Below are positions 16,960 to 26,033 of a stretch of DNA of 64,000 nucleotides, in pieces. Position 1 is the first letter of the stretch. Every line of letters starts with the position of its first letter. The notes under the pieces were generated by a model that saw nothing but the letters and a program-made list of their open reading frames with translations, was not told where the DNA came from and did no database searches. The position numbers and the translations under genes are program-made. The stretch is taken from NCBI GenBank assembly GCA_017942165.1, contig JAGKSB010000003.1:62001-126000 (forward strand). The letters are read 5' to 3'. The stretch is from Rhinopithecimicrobium faecis. Its GTDB lineage: Bacteria; Bacteroidota; Bacteroidia; Sphingobacteriales; Sphingobacteriaceae.

Positions 16960-17808
16960 TTAATAATCGCCTAAAGTCTCTGTTAATTGATTTAATGCAG
17001 ATGCTAACTGGTCATCATTCGGAGCAACACCATGCCATTTATGAGAGCCCATCATAAAGTCTACACCGTTACCCATCTCGGTGTGCATTAAGATGATTAC
17101 AGGTTTTCCTTTACCAGTATGCGCCTTAGCTTCTGCTAAGCCTGCTACTAGTGAAGCCATATCATTTCCTTGAGCTACTTCTAATACATCCCATCCAAAA
17201 GCTTCCCACTTAGCACGTAGATCACCGAGCGATAATACGAAGTCTGTAGAGCCGTCGATTTGCGCTTTATTGTAATCTACACAAGCGATTAAGTTGTCAA
17301 TTTTGTTGTGTGGCGCATACATTGCTGCTTCCCAAACTTGACCTTCTTGTAATTCACCATCGCCCATTAATACATAGATAAGGTTGTTATCTTTGTTTAA
17401 TTTCTTTGCTTGCGCAGCACCGATCGCTGCAGAAAGACCTTGACCTAAGGAACCTGAAGCAATACGAATTCCTGGAAGGTGCTCGTGTGTTGTTGGGTGA
17501 CCTTGTAATCGAGAGTTGATTTTTCTGAATGTTGCTAGTTCACTAACATCAAAGTAGCCCGCACGCGCTAATGTTGAATAGAAAACTGGAGAAATGTGAC
17601 CGTTTGAAAGGAAGAATAAATCTTCACCCTGACCATTCATGTCAAAACCTTCATTGCGGTTCATAGCATGGAAGTAAAGCGCCACCAAATAATCTGTACA
17701 ACCTAATGACCCTCCTGGGTGACCAGATTGACAAGCGTGCACCATACGTACGATGTCACGTCTTACTTGTGAAGCGGTTTGTTCTAATTTGTTGATATCT
17801 GCACTCAT
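16960..17808 (-). CDS. Transketolase, N-terminal (ThDP-binding) subunit
   Basis: A 282-residue protein matching the thiamine-diphosphate-binding half of transketolase. It has HACQSGHPGGSLGCTDYLVA near the start, the ThDP motif LMGDGELQEGQVWEAAMYA, and the conserved histidines in GHPTTHEH and GSHKWHG. The partner C-terminal subunit follows 7 bases downstream. Together they interconvert C5, C4, C6, C3 and C7 sugar phosphates in the cytoplasm. Confidence 0.92.
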   Translation of the reverse strand: MSADINKLEQTASQVRRDIVRMVHACQSGHPGGSLGCTDYLVALYFHAMNRNEGFDMNGQGEDLFFLSNGHISPVFYSTLARAGYFDVSELATFRKINSRLQGHPTTHEHLPGIRIASGSLGQGLSAAIGAAQAKKLNKDNNLIYVLMGDGELQEGQVWEAAMYAPHNKIDNLIACVDYNKAQIDGSTDFVLSLGDLRAKWEAFGWDVLEVAQGNDMASLVAGLAEAKAHTGKGKPVIILMHTEMGNGVDFMMGSHKWHGVAPNDDQLASALNQLTETLGDY

Positions 17809-17956
17809 TTTTTTATATTAATTCAGATTTATGTTAATTCAGAATTTTGCACTAAAGTTAGCGATTTTAATAGAGATAGCCTTATAAAATCTTAATTTCT
17901 TGAACAGCAAAGGCCACCCTTTTGGGGCAGCCTTTGCGATATGTTAATAGGGTCGC

Positions 17957-18511
17957 TTATAATGCTTCAGCTACGACTTCTTCCACTTCAGGAACCATAC
18001 GTTTTAAGAGTCCTTCGATACCCGCTTTCAAGGTAATGGTCGACGAGGGACAGCCCGAACAAGAGCCACGTAATTCCACGGTTACCGTACCTTCATTAAA
18101 GGACTTGTAAGCGATGGCGCCACCATCTTGCTCCACTGCAGGGCGTACATAGTCGTGTAATACCTGCTGGATCTTAATTTCTGTTTCCGTTCCTTGGAAG
18201 TCAGTATTTTCATCATGAGCGACTTCTTTGACCGCTAATTCCGACTCTACTGCACCTTTTACAAAGTCTTTCAATAGCGCTTCGATATCGTCCCAAGAAG
18301 CATCTTCGGATTTCGTGACAGTGACAAAGTTGGAAGCGAAGAATACGCCTGTTACGAAATTAAATTTAAATAATTCACGTGCAAAAGGAGATTCCTGTGC
18401 TTTTTCTTTATCTGGGAAGTCTACAGAACCATTGATTAGAAGTTTGTTAACCAAAAACTTCATTGTTGAAGGGTTCGGGGTAGTTTCCGTATATACGTTA
18501 ATTGTTGCCAT
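17957..18511 (-). CDS. NifU/Nfu-type Fe-S cluster scaffold or carrier
   Basis: A 184-residue protein with an Nfu N-terminal domain (about 1-90, starting TINVYTETTPNPSTMKFLVN) and a C-terminal NifU domain with the cluster-binding CxxC in LRGSCSGCPSSTITL, followed by LKAGIEGLLKRMVPEV. Such proteins carry 4Fe-4S clusters to apoproteins in the cytoplasm. It has the same two-domain layout as human NFU1 and many Bacteroidota Nfu proteins. It is not in a suf or isc operon here; neighbours are purB upstream and transketolase downstream, all on the minus strand. Confidence 0.9.
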   Translation of the reverse strand: MATINVYTETTPNPSTMKFLVNKLLINGSVDFPDKEKAQESPFARELFKFNFVTGVFFASNFVTVTKSEDASWDDIEALLKDFVKGAVESELAVKEVAHDENTDFQGTETEIKIQQVLHDYVRPAVEQDGGAIAYKSFNEGTVTVELRGSCSGCPSSTITLKAGIEGLLKRMVPEVEEVVAEAL

Positions 18512-18583
18512 AGTTAATTCAATCTTATCGAAGACAAATATATATTTTTTTCAGACGTTTCAAGGTCATGTTAGCGTCAAAGC

Positions 18584-19933
18584 TTATAAGCTTACGCCGG
18601 TGTAATTAGCTGGCGTAATAGCTTTCAATTCTGCTTTTACAGCATCAGATACCGTTAAGTTGTCAACAAATACAGCGATTGTTTCTTGCGTTACATGTGT
18701 ATTTGTGCGTGTTAAGTCTTTTAGAGCTTCATAAGGTTTCGGGTATCCTTCACGGCGTAATACCGTTTGAATAGCTTCTGCCACGACAGCCCAGTTATTT
18801 TCCAAGTCTGCAGCTAAAGCATTTTCATTAAGAATTAATTTGCGTAAGCCTCTTAAAGTGGATTTAAAAGCTATTAAAGTATGCGCAAAAGGAACGCCTA
18901 TATTACGTAATACGGTGGAGTCTGTTAAGTCACGTTGTAAACGAGAGATAGGTAATTTTGCTGCTAAATGTTCTAATACTGCATTGGCAATACCGAAGTT
19001 TCCCTCCGCATTTTCAAAGTCTATAGGATTTACTTTATGGGGCATTGCTGAAGAGCCGATCTGTCCAGCGGTAATTTTTTGCTTGAAGTAATCCATGGAG
19101 ATATATGTCCAGATGTCGCGACATAAATCAATAAGGATGTTATTGATACGTTTAAGAGCATCACATTGAGCGGCGAAGTTATCGTAATGCTCAATTTGTG
19201 TGGTTGTTTGAGAACGCTTTAAGCCTAAAACATCATTGACAAAATTATTTCCGAAAGCTACCCAGTTGTTTGCCGGATAAGCGATGTGATGTGCATTGAA
19301 GTTTCCTGTAGCACCACCAAATTTTGCGGAGTAAGGAACGGCATTTAATAAGTTTAACTGCGATTCTAAACGTTCAACAAACACTTTGATCTCTTTACCT
19401 AGACGTGTCGGAGAAGCAGGCTGCCCATGTGTACGTGCCAACATAGGAATTTCTGACCATGTTGAAGCGAAGTTTTTTAGCTCCTGCAGCAATTCTGTAA
19501 TTGTTGGGGTATACACCTGTTGAATAGCCTCTTTCCAGGAGTAGGGAATTGCTGTATTATTGATATCTTGGGAAGTTAGTCCAAAGTGGATAAACTCCAA
19601 AGAGTCGTGTAGGCCTAATTTTTCAAACTGATCTTTTAAGAAATATTCTACTGCTTTAACATCGTGGTTGGTGACTTTCTCCGTATTCTTAATCCACAGC
19701 GCATCTTCTTCAGAGAAATTACGGTAAATATCACGTAGTTTATTGTTTAAGGAGCCATCAAAGTGACTTAGTTGTGGGATTCCAGATGCCGCTAAGGCGA
19801 TGAAATACTCAACTTCTACTAAAACACGGTATTTGATTAATGCAAATTCTGAGAAGTACGCGGATAGTTCGTTTGTTGCGTTATAATAACGACCGTCTAC
19901 GGGAGAAACTGCTGTTAAAGATGATAAAGCCAT
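18584..19933 (-). CDS. purB: Adenylosuccinate lyase
   Basis: A 449-residue member of the fumarase/aspartase superfamily that acts twice in purine synthesis (SAICAR to AICAR, and adenylosuccinate to AMP). The superfamily signature GSSAMPHKVNPIDFENAEGN is present. ARTHGQPASPTRLGKEIKVF carries the catalytic His region, and FGLTSQDINNTA and the start SLTAVSPVDGRY match the E. coli-type PurB branch. It is followed at 73 bases by the Nfu gene on the same strand. Confidence 0.96.
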   Translation of the reverse strand: MALSSLTAVSPVDGRYYNATNELSAYFSEFALIKYRVLVEVEYFIALAASGIPQLSHFDGSLNNKLRDIYRNFSEEDALWIKNTEKVTNHDVKAVEYFLKDQFEKLGLHDSLEFIHFGLTSQDINNTAIPYSWKEAIQQVYTPTITELLQELKNFASTWSEIPMLARTHGQPASPTRLGKEIKVFVERLESQLNLLNAVPYSAKFGGATGNFNAHHIAYPANNWVAFGNNFVNDVLGLKRSQTTTQIEHYDNFAAQCDALKRINNILIDLCRDIWTYISMDYFKQKITAGQIGSSAMPHKVNPIDFENAEGNFGIANAVLEHLAAKLPISRLQRDLTDSTVLRNIGVPFAHTLIAFKSTLRGLRKLILNENALAADLENNWAVVAEAIQTVLRREGYPKPYEALKDLTRTNTHVTQETIAVFVDNLTVSDAVKAELKAITPANYTGVSL

Positions 19934-20055
19934 AGTTATTGTTAGTTTGGTGCAAAGGTATTAAAATTGAGGAAGCTAAGCAATTTGTAGGGCGAAATAT
20001 TGAAGAATAGATTGAAATATTTCTTATAAAAGGTCAGAATAATTTTCAAAAACAC

Positions 20056-20083
20056 AAAAAAAGCCTCGATAAATCGAGGCTTT
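20056..20083 (-). terminator. Terminator after the first small lipoprotein
   Basis: A perfect stem AAGCCTCGAT/ATCGAGGCTT with a 2-base loop (probably 4 after opening the closing pair), followed on the minus strand by a T run. Confidence 0.75.
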
Positions 20084-20106
20084 CAGAATATTTTATTATT
20101 CGCTAA

Positions 20107-20313
20107 TTAGTTAGCTTTTACTGTAGAATCAACAACAGCTTTAGTAGAGTCAGCGATAGAATCGATAACTTGAGTAGCTGAATCAACAGTGTTCTCAATA
20201 GCAGCGTTTACTGAATCAGCAGTTTCTTCTGTTTTAGTTTCAGCGTTGTTACAAGATGCGAAAGCTACTGTTAATGCTAAACCTAAGAAAGCGAATTTGA
20301 ATGTATTTTTCAT
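20107..20313 (-). CDS. Small lipoprotein, copy A of a tandem pair
   Basis: A 68-residue predicted lipoprotein. The signal peptide ends in a lipobox, VAFASC, with Cys21 as lipidation site, and the mature part is only about 47 residues. It is rich in Asp, Ser, Thr, Ala and Val with a heptad-like rhythm (ENTVDSATQVIDSIADSTKA), likely one amphipathic helix. It is nearly identical to the gene at 20456-20662 (differences mainly at the ends). Small helical lipoproteins of this kind are common in Bacteroidota envelopes, but no function is known to me. A conserved upstream box (20354-20381) suggests shared control. Confidence 0.8.
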   Translation of the reverse strand: MKNTFKFAFLGLALTVAFASCNNAETKTEETADSVNAAIENTVDSATQVIDSIADSTKAVVDSTVKAN

Positions 20314-20353
20314 TTTTATTTTTTTTAAAATATTACAATATTGTTATTATTAC

Positions 20354-20381
20354 TTAATACCTATTTTTAAAAAAGGTAACC
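20354..20381 (-). promoter_or_regulatory. GGTTACC-N15-TATTAA box, copy 1
   Basis: Reading the minus strand, GGTTACC (20375-20381) is followed after exactly 15 bases by TATTAA (20354-20359), 40 bases ahead of the start of small lipoprotein A. The same two elements with the same spacing occur twice more within 500 bases. Confidence 0.6.
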
Positions 20382-20404
20382 GTAAATTTTTGTTTTTTTT
20401 TAAT

Positions 20405-20430
20405 AAAGTCTATACCGAAGTATAGACTTT
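20405..20430 (-). terminator. UUCG-capped hairpin after small lipoprotein copy B
   Basis: An 11-bp perfect stem AAAGTCTATAC/GTATAGACTTT whose minus-strand loop is TTCG closed by C-G, an unusually stable tetraloop. It lies 26 bases after the stop of the 20662-20456 gene. The tail on the minus strand is A-rich, so it may act as an mRNA 3'-end stabiliser instead of a classical terminator. Confidence 0.6.
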
Positions 20431-20455
20431 AAAAATTTTGCTAAATTCTGGTGAA

Positions 20456-20662
20456 TTAGTTAGCAGCTACTGTAGAATCAACAACAGCTTTAGTAGAGTC
20501 AGCGATAGAATCGATAACTTGAGTAGCTGAATCAACAGTGTTCTCGATAGCAGTGTTAACTGAATCAGCAGTTTCTTCTGATTTAGTTTCAGCGTTGTTA
20601 CAAGATGCGAAAGCTACAGTTAAAGCTAAACCTAAGAAACCGAATTTTAATGCGTTTTTCAT
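20456..20662 (-). CDS. Small lipoprotein, copy B of a tandem pair
   Basis: A 68-residue predicted lipoprotein, paralogue of 20107-20313. It keeps the same lipobox (VAFASC), the same Asp/Ser/Thr-rich helix and the same length; substitutions are few (for example Ala for Lys near the C-terminus). The nucleotide sequences are also very similar through the coding region, so the duplication is recent or maintained by conversion. Unlike copy A it has a textbook Bacteroidota promoter (TTTG-N19-TAACTTTG) besides the shared GGTTACC box. Function unknown; outer-membrane-associated location is inferred from the lipobox. Confidence 0.8.
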   Translation of the reverse strand: MKNALKFGFLGLALTVAFASCNNAETKSEETADSVNTAIENTVDSATQVIDSIADSTKAVVDSTVAAN

Positions 20663-20686
20663 TTTATAATTATTTTAAAATTTTTA

Positions 20687-20717
20687 CAAAGTTATTATTT
20701 ACCTTTTAATACACAAA
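20687..20717 (-). promoter_or_regulatory. Promoter of small lipoprotein copy B
   Basis: On the minus strand, TTTG (20714-20717) and TAACTTTG (20687-20694) are separated by 19 bases, matching the -33 TTTG / -7 TAnnTTTG consensus of the primary Bacteroidota sigma factor. The start codon is about 25 bases downstream. Confidence 0.7.
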
Positions 20718-20733
20718 TAATAAAAAGGTAACC
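20706..20733 (-). promoter_or_regulatory. GGTTACC-N15-TATTAA box, copy 2
   Basis: GGTTACC (20727-20733) and TATTAA (20706-20711) on the minus strand, again with a 15-base gap, 43 bases ahead of small lipoprotein B. GGTTACC lies about 10 bases upstream of the -33 TTTG, a position suited to an activator or an alternative sigma factor. Confidence 0.6.
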
Positions 20734-20836
20734 GACGTATTTTTTTATTATTTGTTTTTTTTTCAATCTATTTTCCGCTTCCCTCTCCCGATGATATACA
20801 CCCTGCATGGTAGGCCTCTTGCTAGATATTCATGAG

Positions 20837-20864
20837 TTAATACCTAAAGCCTGAAAAGGTAACC
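20837..20864 (-). promoter_or_regulatory. GGTTACC-N15-TATTAA box, copy 3
   Basis: A third copy with the same 15-base spacing (GGTTACC 20858-20864, TATTAA 20837-20842). No convincing gene lies directly downstream on the minus strand; it is about 100 bases ahead of the acyl-CoA dehydrogenase on the plus strand. It may mark a lost third lipoprotein copy or a small RNA. Confidence 0.5.
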
Positions 20865-20960
20865 TGAAAATTATATTTTTTTTCTTAACTTATGCTAACT
20901 GGCTGATATCATGTGATGAAAAAATAACTCTCAGTCATTTGTAAACTTAAATTTTCAACT

Positions 20961-22310
20961 ATGCTAGCTAAATTCAAGAAAATATATAGCTTATTTCAGG
21001 CTGTGGATATCGATAAACTGGAGGCTCTATCTCAGAAGGTGGACCTCGCGAAGGTGTTGAATACGGTCACTAATTTGGACGATAAGCAGTTGGCACAAGC
21101 CTTAAAAATATTGCAGGGGCCTTCCAAAAAGAAGGAATTGCCCGTTATTAATGGGGATTTCTATGGAATGGAGGAGAAGTTGAGTGCGGAGAATAATACT
21201 TTGAGGCTTCAGGTGCGGGAGTTTATGGAGCGCGAGATAGCGCCTATTGTGAATAGTTATTGGTTGCGTGATGAATTCCCAATGGCTATTATTCCTAAGT
21301 TTGCAGCCTTAAATATTGCTGGCTACAGTTATCATGGCTATGGCTGTGCAGGGGGAGACTCCTTGATGGAGGGGGTTATAGCTGCCGAGATAGCGCGCGT
21401 TGATGCTTCAGTAGCGACTTTTTTTGGCGTTCATTCAGGCTTAGCCATGGGGGCTATTTATTTATGTGGCTCTGAGGAGCAAAAGCAAGCGTGGCTTCCG
21501 AAGATGCAGCGTTTTGAGGTGTTGGGTGCTTTTGGGCTCACAGAACCTGAAGTGGGCTCCGCAGCTGCAGGAGGGCTTACATGTACTGCGCGCAAGACTG
21601 CAGACGGGTGGGTGTTAAATGGGCAGAAGAAATGGATTGGCAACAGTACTTTTTCAGATATTACGATTATTTGGGCGCGTGATGAGCATGATGGAGAAGT
21701 AAAGGGCTTTATTGTTCGGAAAGAGAATCCGGGATTTGCTGTCGAGAAGATCAAAGGTAAGATGGCTTTACGGATTGTGCAGAACGGCCTTATTACCCTC
21801 ACAGACTGTCTTGTTCCTGAGTCCGATAGGCTGCAAGGGGCGAATTCCTTTAAAGATACCGCTAAGGTGCTACAGATGACGCGTGCTGGCGTGGCCTGGA
21901 TGGCGGTAGGCTGTGCGCGTGGGGCCTATGAAAATGCGTTGGATTACACCCGTCAAAGAAAGCAATTTGGAAAGCCTATCGCTTCTTTTCAGCTTATCCA
22001 AAATCATTTAGTGGAGATGTTATCTAACTTAACAGCGATGCAAACATTGGTTTTCCGTCTTTCGGAGCTTCAAGATGCGGGTAAGCTTTCTGATGAGCAT
22101 GCTTCTTTGGCAAAAGTATTCTGCTCCTTACGAACACGGGATATCGTCTCTAAAGCGCGCGAGGTGATGGGAGGAAATGGGATCTTATTGGAATATAATG
22201 TGGCTCGTTTCTTGGCTGATGCCGAAGCAATCTACTCCTATGAGGGGACGAAGGAGATCAATTCTTTAATTGTAGGTCGTGCAATTACAGGCTTTTCAGC
22301 TTTTGTGTAA
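20961..22310 (+). CDS. Acyl-CoA dehydrogenase family protein (glutaryl-CoA dehydrogenase-like branch)
   Basis: A 449-residue flavoprotein with an unusual N-terminal extension of about 55 residues, then a normal ACAD core. FAD-binding motifs are AFGLTEPEVGSAAAGG and KKWIGNSTFSDITIIWAR. The helical domain has DYTRQRKQFGKPIASFQLIQ and ends YEGTKEINSLIVGRAITG, where the Glu of YEGTKE is in the catalytic-base position of the family. The pattern is closest to glutaryl-CoA dehydrogenase and plant ACX4-like enzymes. The substrate is not determined by the neighbours, since no beta-oxidation genes are adjacent. A bidirectional terminator separates it from yidC. Confidence 0.87.
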   Translation: MLAKFKKIYSLFQAVDIDKLEALSQKVDLAKVLNTVTNLDDKQLAQALKILQGPSKKKELPVINGDFYGMEEKLSAENNTLRLQVREFMEREIAPIVNSYWLRDEFPMAIIPKFAALNIAGYSYHGYGCAGGDSLMEGVIAAEIARVDASVATFFGVHSGLAMGAIYLCGSEEQKQAWLPKMQRFEVLGAFGLTEPEVGSAAAGGLTCTARKTADGWVLNGQKKWIGNSTFSDITIIWARDEHDGEVKGFIVRKENPGFAVEKIKGKMALRIVQNGLITLTDCLVPESDRLQGANSFKDTAKVLQMTRAGVAWMAVGCARGAYENALDYTRQRKQFGKPIASFQLIQNHLVEMLSNLTAMQTLVFRLSELQDAGKLSDEHASLAKVFCSLRTRDIVSKAREVMGGNGILLEYNVARFLADAEAIYSYEGTKEINSLIVGRAITGFSAFV

Positions 22311-22336
22311 TTGGAAAATATACTACCCTGAACTTC

Positions 22337-22377
22337 AAAAAAAAAGCCTGCAAATTTTCTTTGCAGGCTTTATATTT
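22337..22377. terminator. Bidirectional terminator between acyl-CoA dehydrogenase and yidC
   Basis: An 11-bp perfect stem AAGCCTGCAAA/TTTGCAGGCTT with an A run on the left and a T-rich stretch on the right, between converging genes. Confidence 0.8.
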
Positions 22378-22382
22378 TGTTA

Positions 22383-24191
22383 TTATTTCTTTTGTTGTTG
22401 CTGTTGGCGCATCATATCTTCCATTTTTTGTTGGAAGCTTGATTTCTTTTGCGCTTTCGGGTTTGCTTTATTCGCTTCTAATTTCGCTAAGATCTTGTCG
22501 TCATCAACAAACTTACGGATGATTACTTGTTGTAAGAATGTGAATACAGCTCCTAGGAAGTAGTAGTAATTTAAACCACCAGGGAAAGAGTTTAACATAA
22601 AGAAGAAAATTAAAGGCATAAAATAACCAATGTATTTCATCTGTCCTGTAGCTCCTGAAGTCGTGTTATTGTACCAAGTGGTTAATAAGGTCGTCAGGGT
22701 CATCAAGATACACATTAATGAAATGTGGTCCATACCGATAATTGGCAGTTTCGAGAATGAGAATAACGTGTCATACGTCGACATGTCTTTCATAAACAAG
22801 AAGCTTTCACCACGTAATTCGAATAAATTCGGGAAGAAGTAGAAGAAGGCAATTGTAAAAGGCATTTGAAGAAGTAGAGGTAGACATCCTCCTAATGGAT
22901 TTACGCCAGCCTGCTTGTATAACTTCATCTGCTCTTGCTGTAATAATACCGCATTATCGTCACCAACTTTCTCTTTTATTTCATCTAATTGCGGTTTTAA
23001 CACACGCATTTTCGCCATTGATAAGTAGGACTTATACGTCAATGGAGATAAGATCCCTTTTAACATTAATGTTAAAATTAGGATTACAATACCATAGTTT
23101 AAGTGAAAGCCATCTAAGATATCAAATACAGGAACGGTGATATATTGGTTGATCCAACGCATCGGGCCCCAGCCCATATTGATCAGCTTCTGGAAGTCAT
23201 TACCTTCGGCTTTTAAAATATTGTATTTGTTAGGACCGAAGAAGAAGTTTAAAGAATAGGAGTTATCCTTTTGGTGTGAGAAATCTAATTCAGCATTCGC
23301 AGCATATAATTTCACGATACCGTCTTCACCTGAAGTCGTAACATTAAATTTTGCGGATTTAAATCCGTCTTTATTCATTAAGATATTGGAGAAGTAATGT
23401 TGTTTAAAAGCAAACCACTGAACTTTCTCTTCAACTTCTTTCTCATCATCACTCGATTCCGACAAGTTGTCTACACCTTCATCCTTAAAGTAAATTGTTG
23501 ACTTTTGACGTTCAGAGTCGATATTTTGTTCTTTTTGGAACAAGATTGTTTCCCAATTTAAGTTAATAGATTTCGCTGTTGCAGGGATTAGCTGCTGTAG
23601 GCCTACGGTATTGATGGCTAAACCTACATTATAGTCGTTTCCTTTTAAGGTATATACATATTCGATATACTGCGTATCCGAATAGTTAGCGCGTAATTTC
23701 AAGGATTTCGATTGATCGCCTGTTACGGAGATGTCGACATCTTGTGTTGCGAATACTAAATCATTGGTTGCAATATTCTTTCCTGCAGCATTAAACTGAA
23801 GGCCGAATTTATTCTGATCACCATCGAATAAAACGAGGTCACCACCATCGTAGTTCTTTTCGTTTTTAAGTATTACTGATTTTACGCGACCACCTTTTGT
23901 GCTAATTTTAGCGATGATTTTTTCGTTTTCAAGAACGATGACTTTATCCTCTCCGAATTGAGCGGCACCGAATGGTTGTTTTAATACAGCCGAGTCGATT
24001 GCTATTGGCGCCGTCGCTTTTGCCGAGGCTACGGAATCTGTTGCCGGCGAAAGACCTTGCTTTACGCGTGCAATAGAATCTTGTAAGACTTGTTCACGTT
24101 TGATTTCTGCTTCAGAAGGTTTCATTACGTAGAATGAACCGATTAAAATTCCGAAGATTAATACCAAACCGATGAGGGTATTTCTATCCAT
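22383..24191 (-). CDS. yidC: Membrane protein insertase YidC/Oxa1
   Basis: A 602-residue inner-membrane insertase. An N-terminal membrane helix (about 6-24, LIGLVLIFGILIGSFYVM) is followed by a large periplasmic beta-domain (to about 340), and then by the conserved Oxa1 core with LNYGIVILILTLMLKGILSP and NPLGGCLPLLLQMPFTIAFF. The C-terminus is a basic, Gln-rich tail (MMRQQQQQKK) that may contact ribosomes. It inserts and folds membrane proteins with or without SecYEG. It lies 37 bases downstream of pyrG on the same strand, an arrangement seen in other Bacteroidota. Confidence 0.97.
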   Translation of the reverse strand: MDRNTLIGLVLIFGILIGSFYVMKPSEAEIKREQVLQDSIARVKQGLSPATDSVASAKATAPIAIDSAVLKQPFGAAQFGEDKVIVLENEKIIAKISTKGGRVKSVILKNEKNYDGGDLVLFDGDQNKFGLQFNAAGKNIATNDLVFATQDVDISVTGDQSKSLKLRANYSDTQYIEYVYTLKGNDYNVGLAINTVGLQQLIPATAKSINLNWETILFQKEQNIDSERQKSTIYFKDEGVDNLSESSDDEKEVEEKVQWFAFKQHYFSNILMNKDGFKSAKFNVTTSGEDGIVKLYAANAELDFSHQKDNSYSLNFFFGPNKYNILKAEGNDFQKLINMGWGPMRWINQYITVPVFDILDGFHLNYGIVILILTLMLKGILSPLTYKSYLSMAKMRVLKPQLDEIKEKVGDDNAVLLQQEQMKLYKQAGVNPLGGCLPLLLQMPFTIAFFYFFPNLFELRGESFLFMKDMSTYDTLFSFSKLPIIGMDHISLMCILMTLTTLLTTWYNNTTSGATGQMKYIGYFMPLIFFFMLNSFPGGLNYYYFLGAVFTFLQQVIIRKFVDDDKILAKLEANKANPKAQKKSSFQQKMEDMMRQQQQQKK

Positions 24192-24228
24192 TTTAAATTA
24201 TTAATTATTAATTGTGTTGCTCAACCAC

Positions 24229-25848
24229 TTATTTTTTCGCTTTCGCTTTTTTGTTTACCAATGAAGCGGCTACAAAGCTAACAAAAAGTGGGTGAGGATT
24301 TGCCACTGTTGACTTTAATTCTGGGTGAAATTGTCCAGCAACGAAAAATTGATGATTTTTTAACTCTACAATTTCCACTAATCCTGTCTCTGGGTTGAAT
24401 CCTGAGGCAATCATACCGGCAGCTTCATACTGCGCTAAATAGTCATTATTAAACTCATAGCGGTGGCGGTGACGTTCTGAGATCTTTGTTTTCCCGTAAA
24501 TGGCAAAAGCTTTCGTTCCTTTTTTGATATCACAATCATAAGCTCCTAAACGCATTGTTCCGCCCATATTTGTAATATTTTTCTGCTCTTCCATCAGATT
24601 AATTACCGGGTGCGGAGTATTTTCATCCATTTCAAAACTATTTGCATCCTTCAAGCCTAAGACATTACGGCCAAATTCAATAACCGACGCCTGCATACCC
24701 AGACAGATACCAAAGAAAGGAATATTATTCTCACGAACAAATTTAATAGCATTTAATTTACCTTCAAGGCCACGAGCACCAAAGCCTGGTGCCACTAAGA
24801 CTCCGTCCATGTCGCCTAATTTATCAGCCGCATTTTCTGCAGTTACAGATTCAGCAGCGATGCTTGTCACGCGTACTTTACACTCGTTAACAGCACCAGC
24901 ATGAATAAATCCTTCAATAATAGATTTGTATGCATCCGGAAGTTCGACATATTTACCCACAAGGGCAACATTGATTTCGTCGGTTGGATTTTTCAATTTC
25001 CCTAAGAAGCCTTTCCAGTTTTCTAAATCTGGCTCATTCTTGCTAGGTAATTTTAATTTTGCAATAACAGTCTTATCTAATTGCTCTTTAAGCATTAATA
25101 AAGGCACGTCATAGATCGATGGTGCATCGATAGACTCGACGACAGCATTGATATTGACGTTACAGAATAAGGCTAATTTTTTACGGATTTCCGTAGATAT
25201 TTTATGCTCAGTACGACATACTAGGATATCCGGTTGAATACCGTACTCTAATAATGTCTTTACAGAGTGTTGCGTAGGTTTTGTTTTTAATTCCCCTGCA
25301 GCAGCTAAATAAGGGATTAATGTTAAGTGGATCACAAGGGAGTTATGAGCGCCTAATTTCCAACGTAACTGGCGTACAGCTTCAATAAAAGGAAGGGATT
25401 CAATATCACCTACCGTACCACCTAGTTCCGTGATTACGATATCATACTCACCCGTTTCCCCTAATAGCATCATGCGGTGTTGGATCTCATCGGTGATATG
25501 AGGAACTACCTGCACAGTCTTTCCTAAGAAAGCTCCAGCCCGTTCTTTTTCAATAACGGTCTTGTAGATACGTCCTGTGGTCACATTATTTGCTTGTGAG
25601 GTAGGTACATTTAAGAAACGCTCGTAGTGACCTAAGTCTAAATCTGTCTCCGCACCATCTTCTGTAACATAACACTCACCATGCTCGTAGGGATTTAATG
25701 TTCCTGGATCAATGTTAATGTAAGGGTCAAACTTTTGAATGGTAACTTTGAAGCCACGTGCCTGGAGAAGCTTGGCAAGGGAAGCTGCGATAATACCTTT
25801 CCCTAACGATGAAGTAACACCGCCCGTAACAAAAATATATTTAGTCAT
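24229..25848 (-). CDS. pyrG: CTP synthase
   Basis: A 539-residue glutamine-dependent amidoligase that turns UTP into CTP. The N-terminal synthetase domain starts [20 protein letters not shown] (P-loop) and contains [20 protein letters not shown] and [18 protein letters not shown]. The C-terminal class I glutaminase has the nucleophile Cys in [15 protein letters not shown] and the His-Glu pair in GQFHPELKS. The length is typical of the family. It probably heads a pyrG-yidC transcription unit. Confidence 0.97.
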   Translation of the reverse strand: MTKYIFVTGGVTSSLGKGIIAASLAKLLQARGFKVTIQKFDPYINIDPGTLNPYEHGECYVTEDGAETDLDLGHYERFLNVPTSQANNVTTGRIYKTVIEKERAGAFLGKTVQVVPHITDEIQHRMMLLGETGEYDIVITELGGTVGDIESLPFIEAVRQLRWKLGAHNSLVIHLTLIPYLAAAGELKTKPTQHSVKTLLEYGIQPDILVCRTEHKISTEIRKKLALFCNVNINAVVESIDAPSIYDVPLLMLKEQLDKTVIAKLKLPSKNEPDLENWKGFLGKLKNPTDEINVALVGKYVELPDAYKSIIEGFIHAGAVNECKVRVTSIAAESVTAENAADKLGDMDGVLVAPGFGARGLEGKLNAIKFVRENNIPFFGICLGMQASVIEFGRNVLGLKDANSFEMDENTPHPVINLMEEQKNITNMGGTMRLGAYDCDIKKGTKAFAIYGKTKISERHRHRYEFNNDYLAQYEAAGMIASGFNPETGLVEIVELKNHQFFVAGQFHPELKSTVANPHPLFVSFVAASLVNKKAKAKK

Positions 25849-26033
25849 AACAATAATGGATTTCTAGTGATGGAAGGCTTAAAAATGGCCTAAACATCTG
25901 CTTTATGTACGGGATACAAAGGTAGAAAAAAAAACCCTTGTCTGGAAATCTAAAACTTGGAAAAAACGGAATAAATCTAAAAAGGGTTTATTTACGATGA
26001 AATAAGACCCTCATAGTTTCCCTTTTATATGTT

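Noticed and set aside
15999..17808. Frameshifted transketolase gene
   Set aside because: The two frames are complete subunits with their own starts, a known split form of the enzyme.
20695..20808. A 37-residue minus-strand frame behind the third GGTTACC box
   Set aside because: It runs through the promoter of small lipoprotein B and is mostly Lys/Ile from A runs; coding is unlikely.
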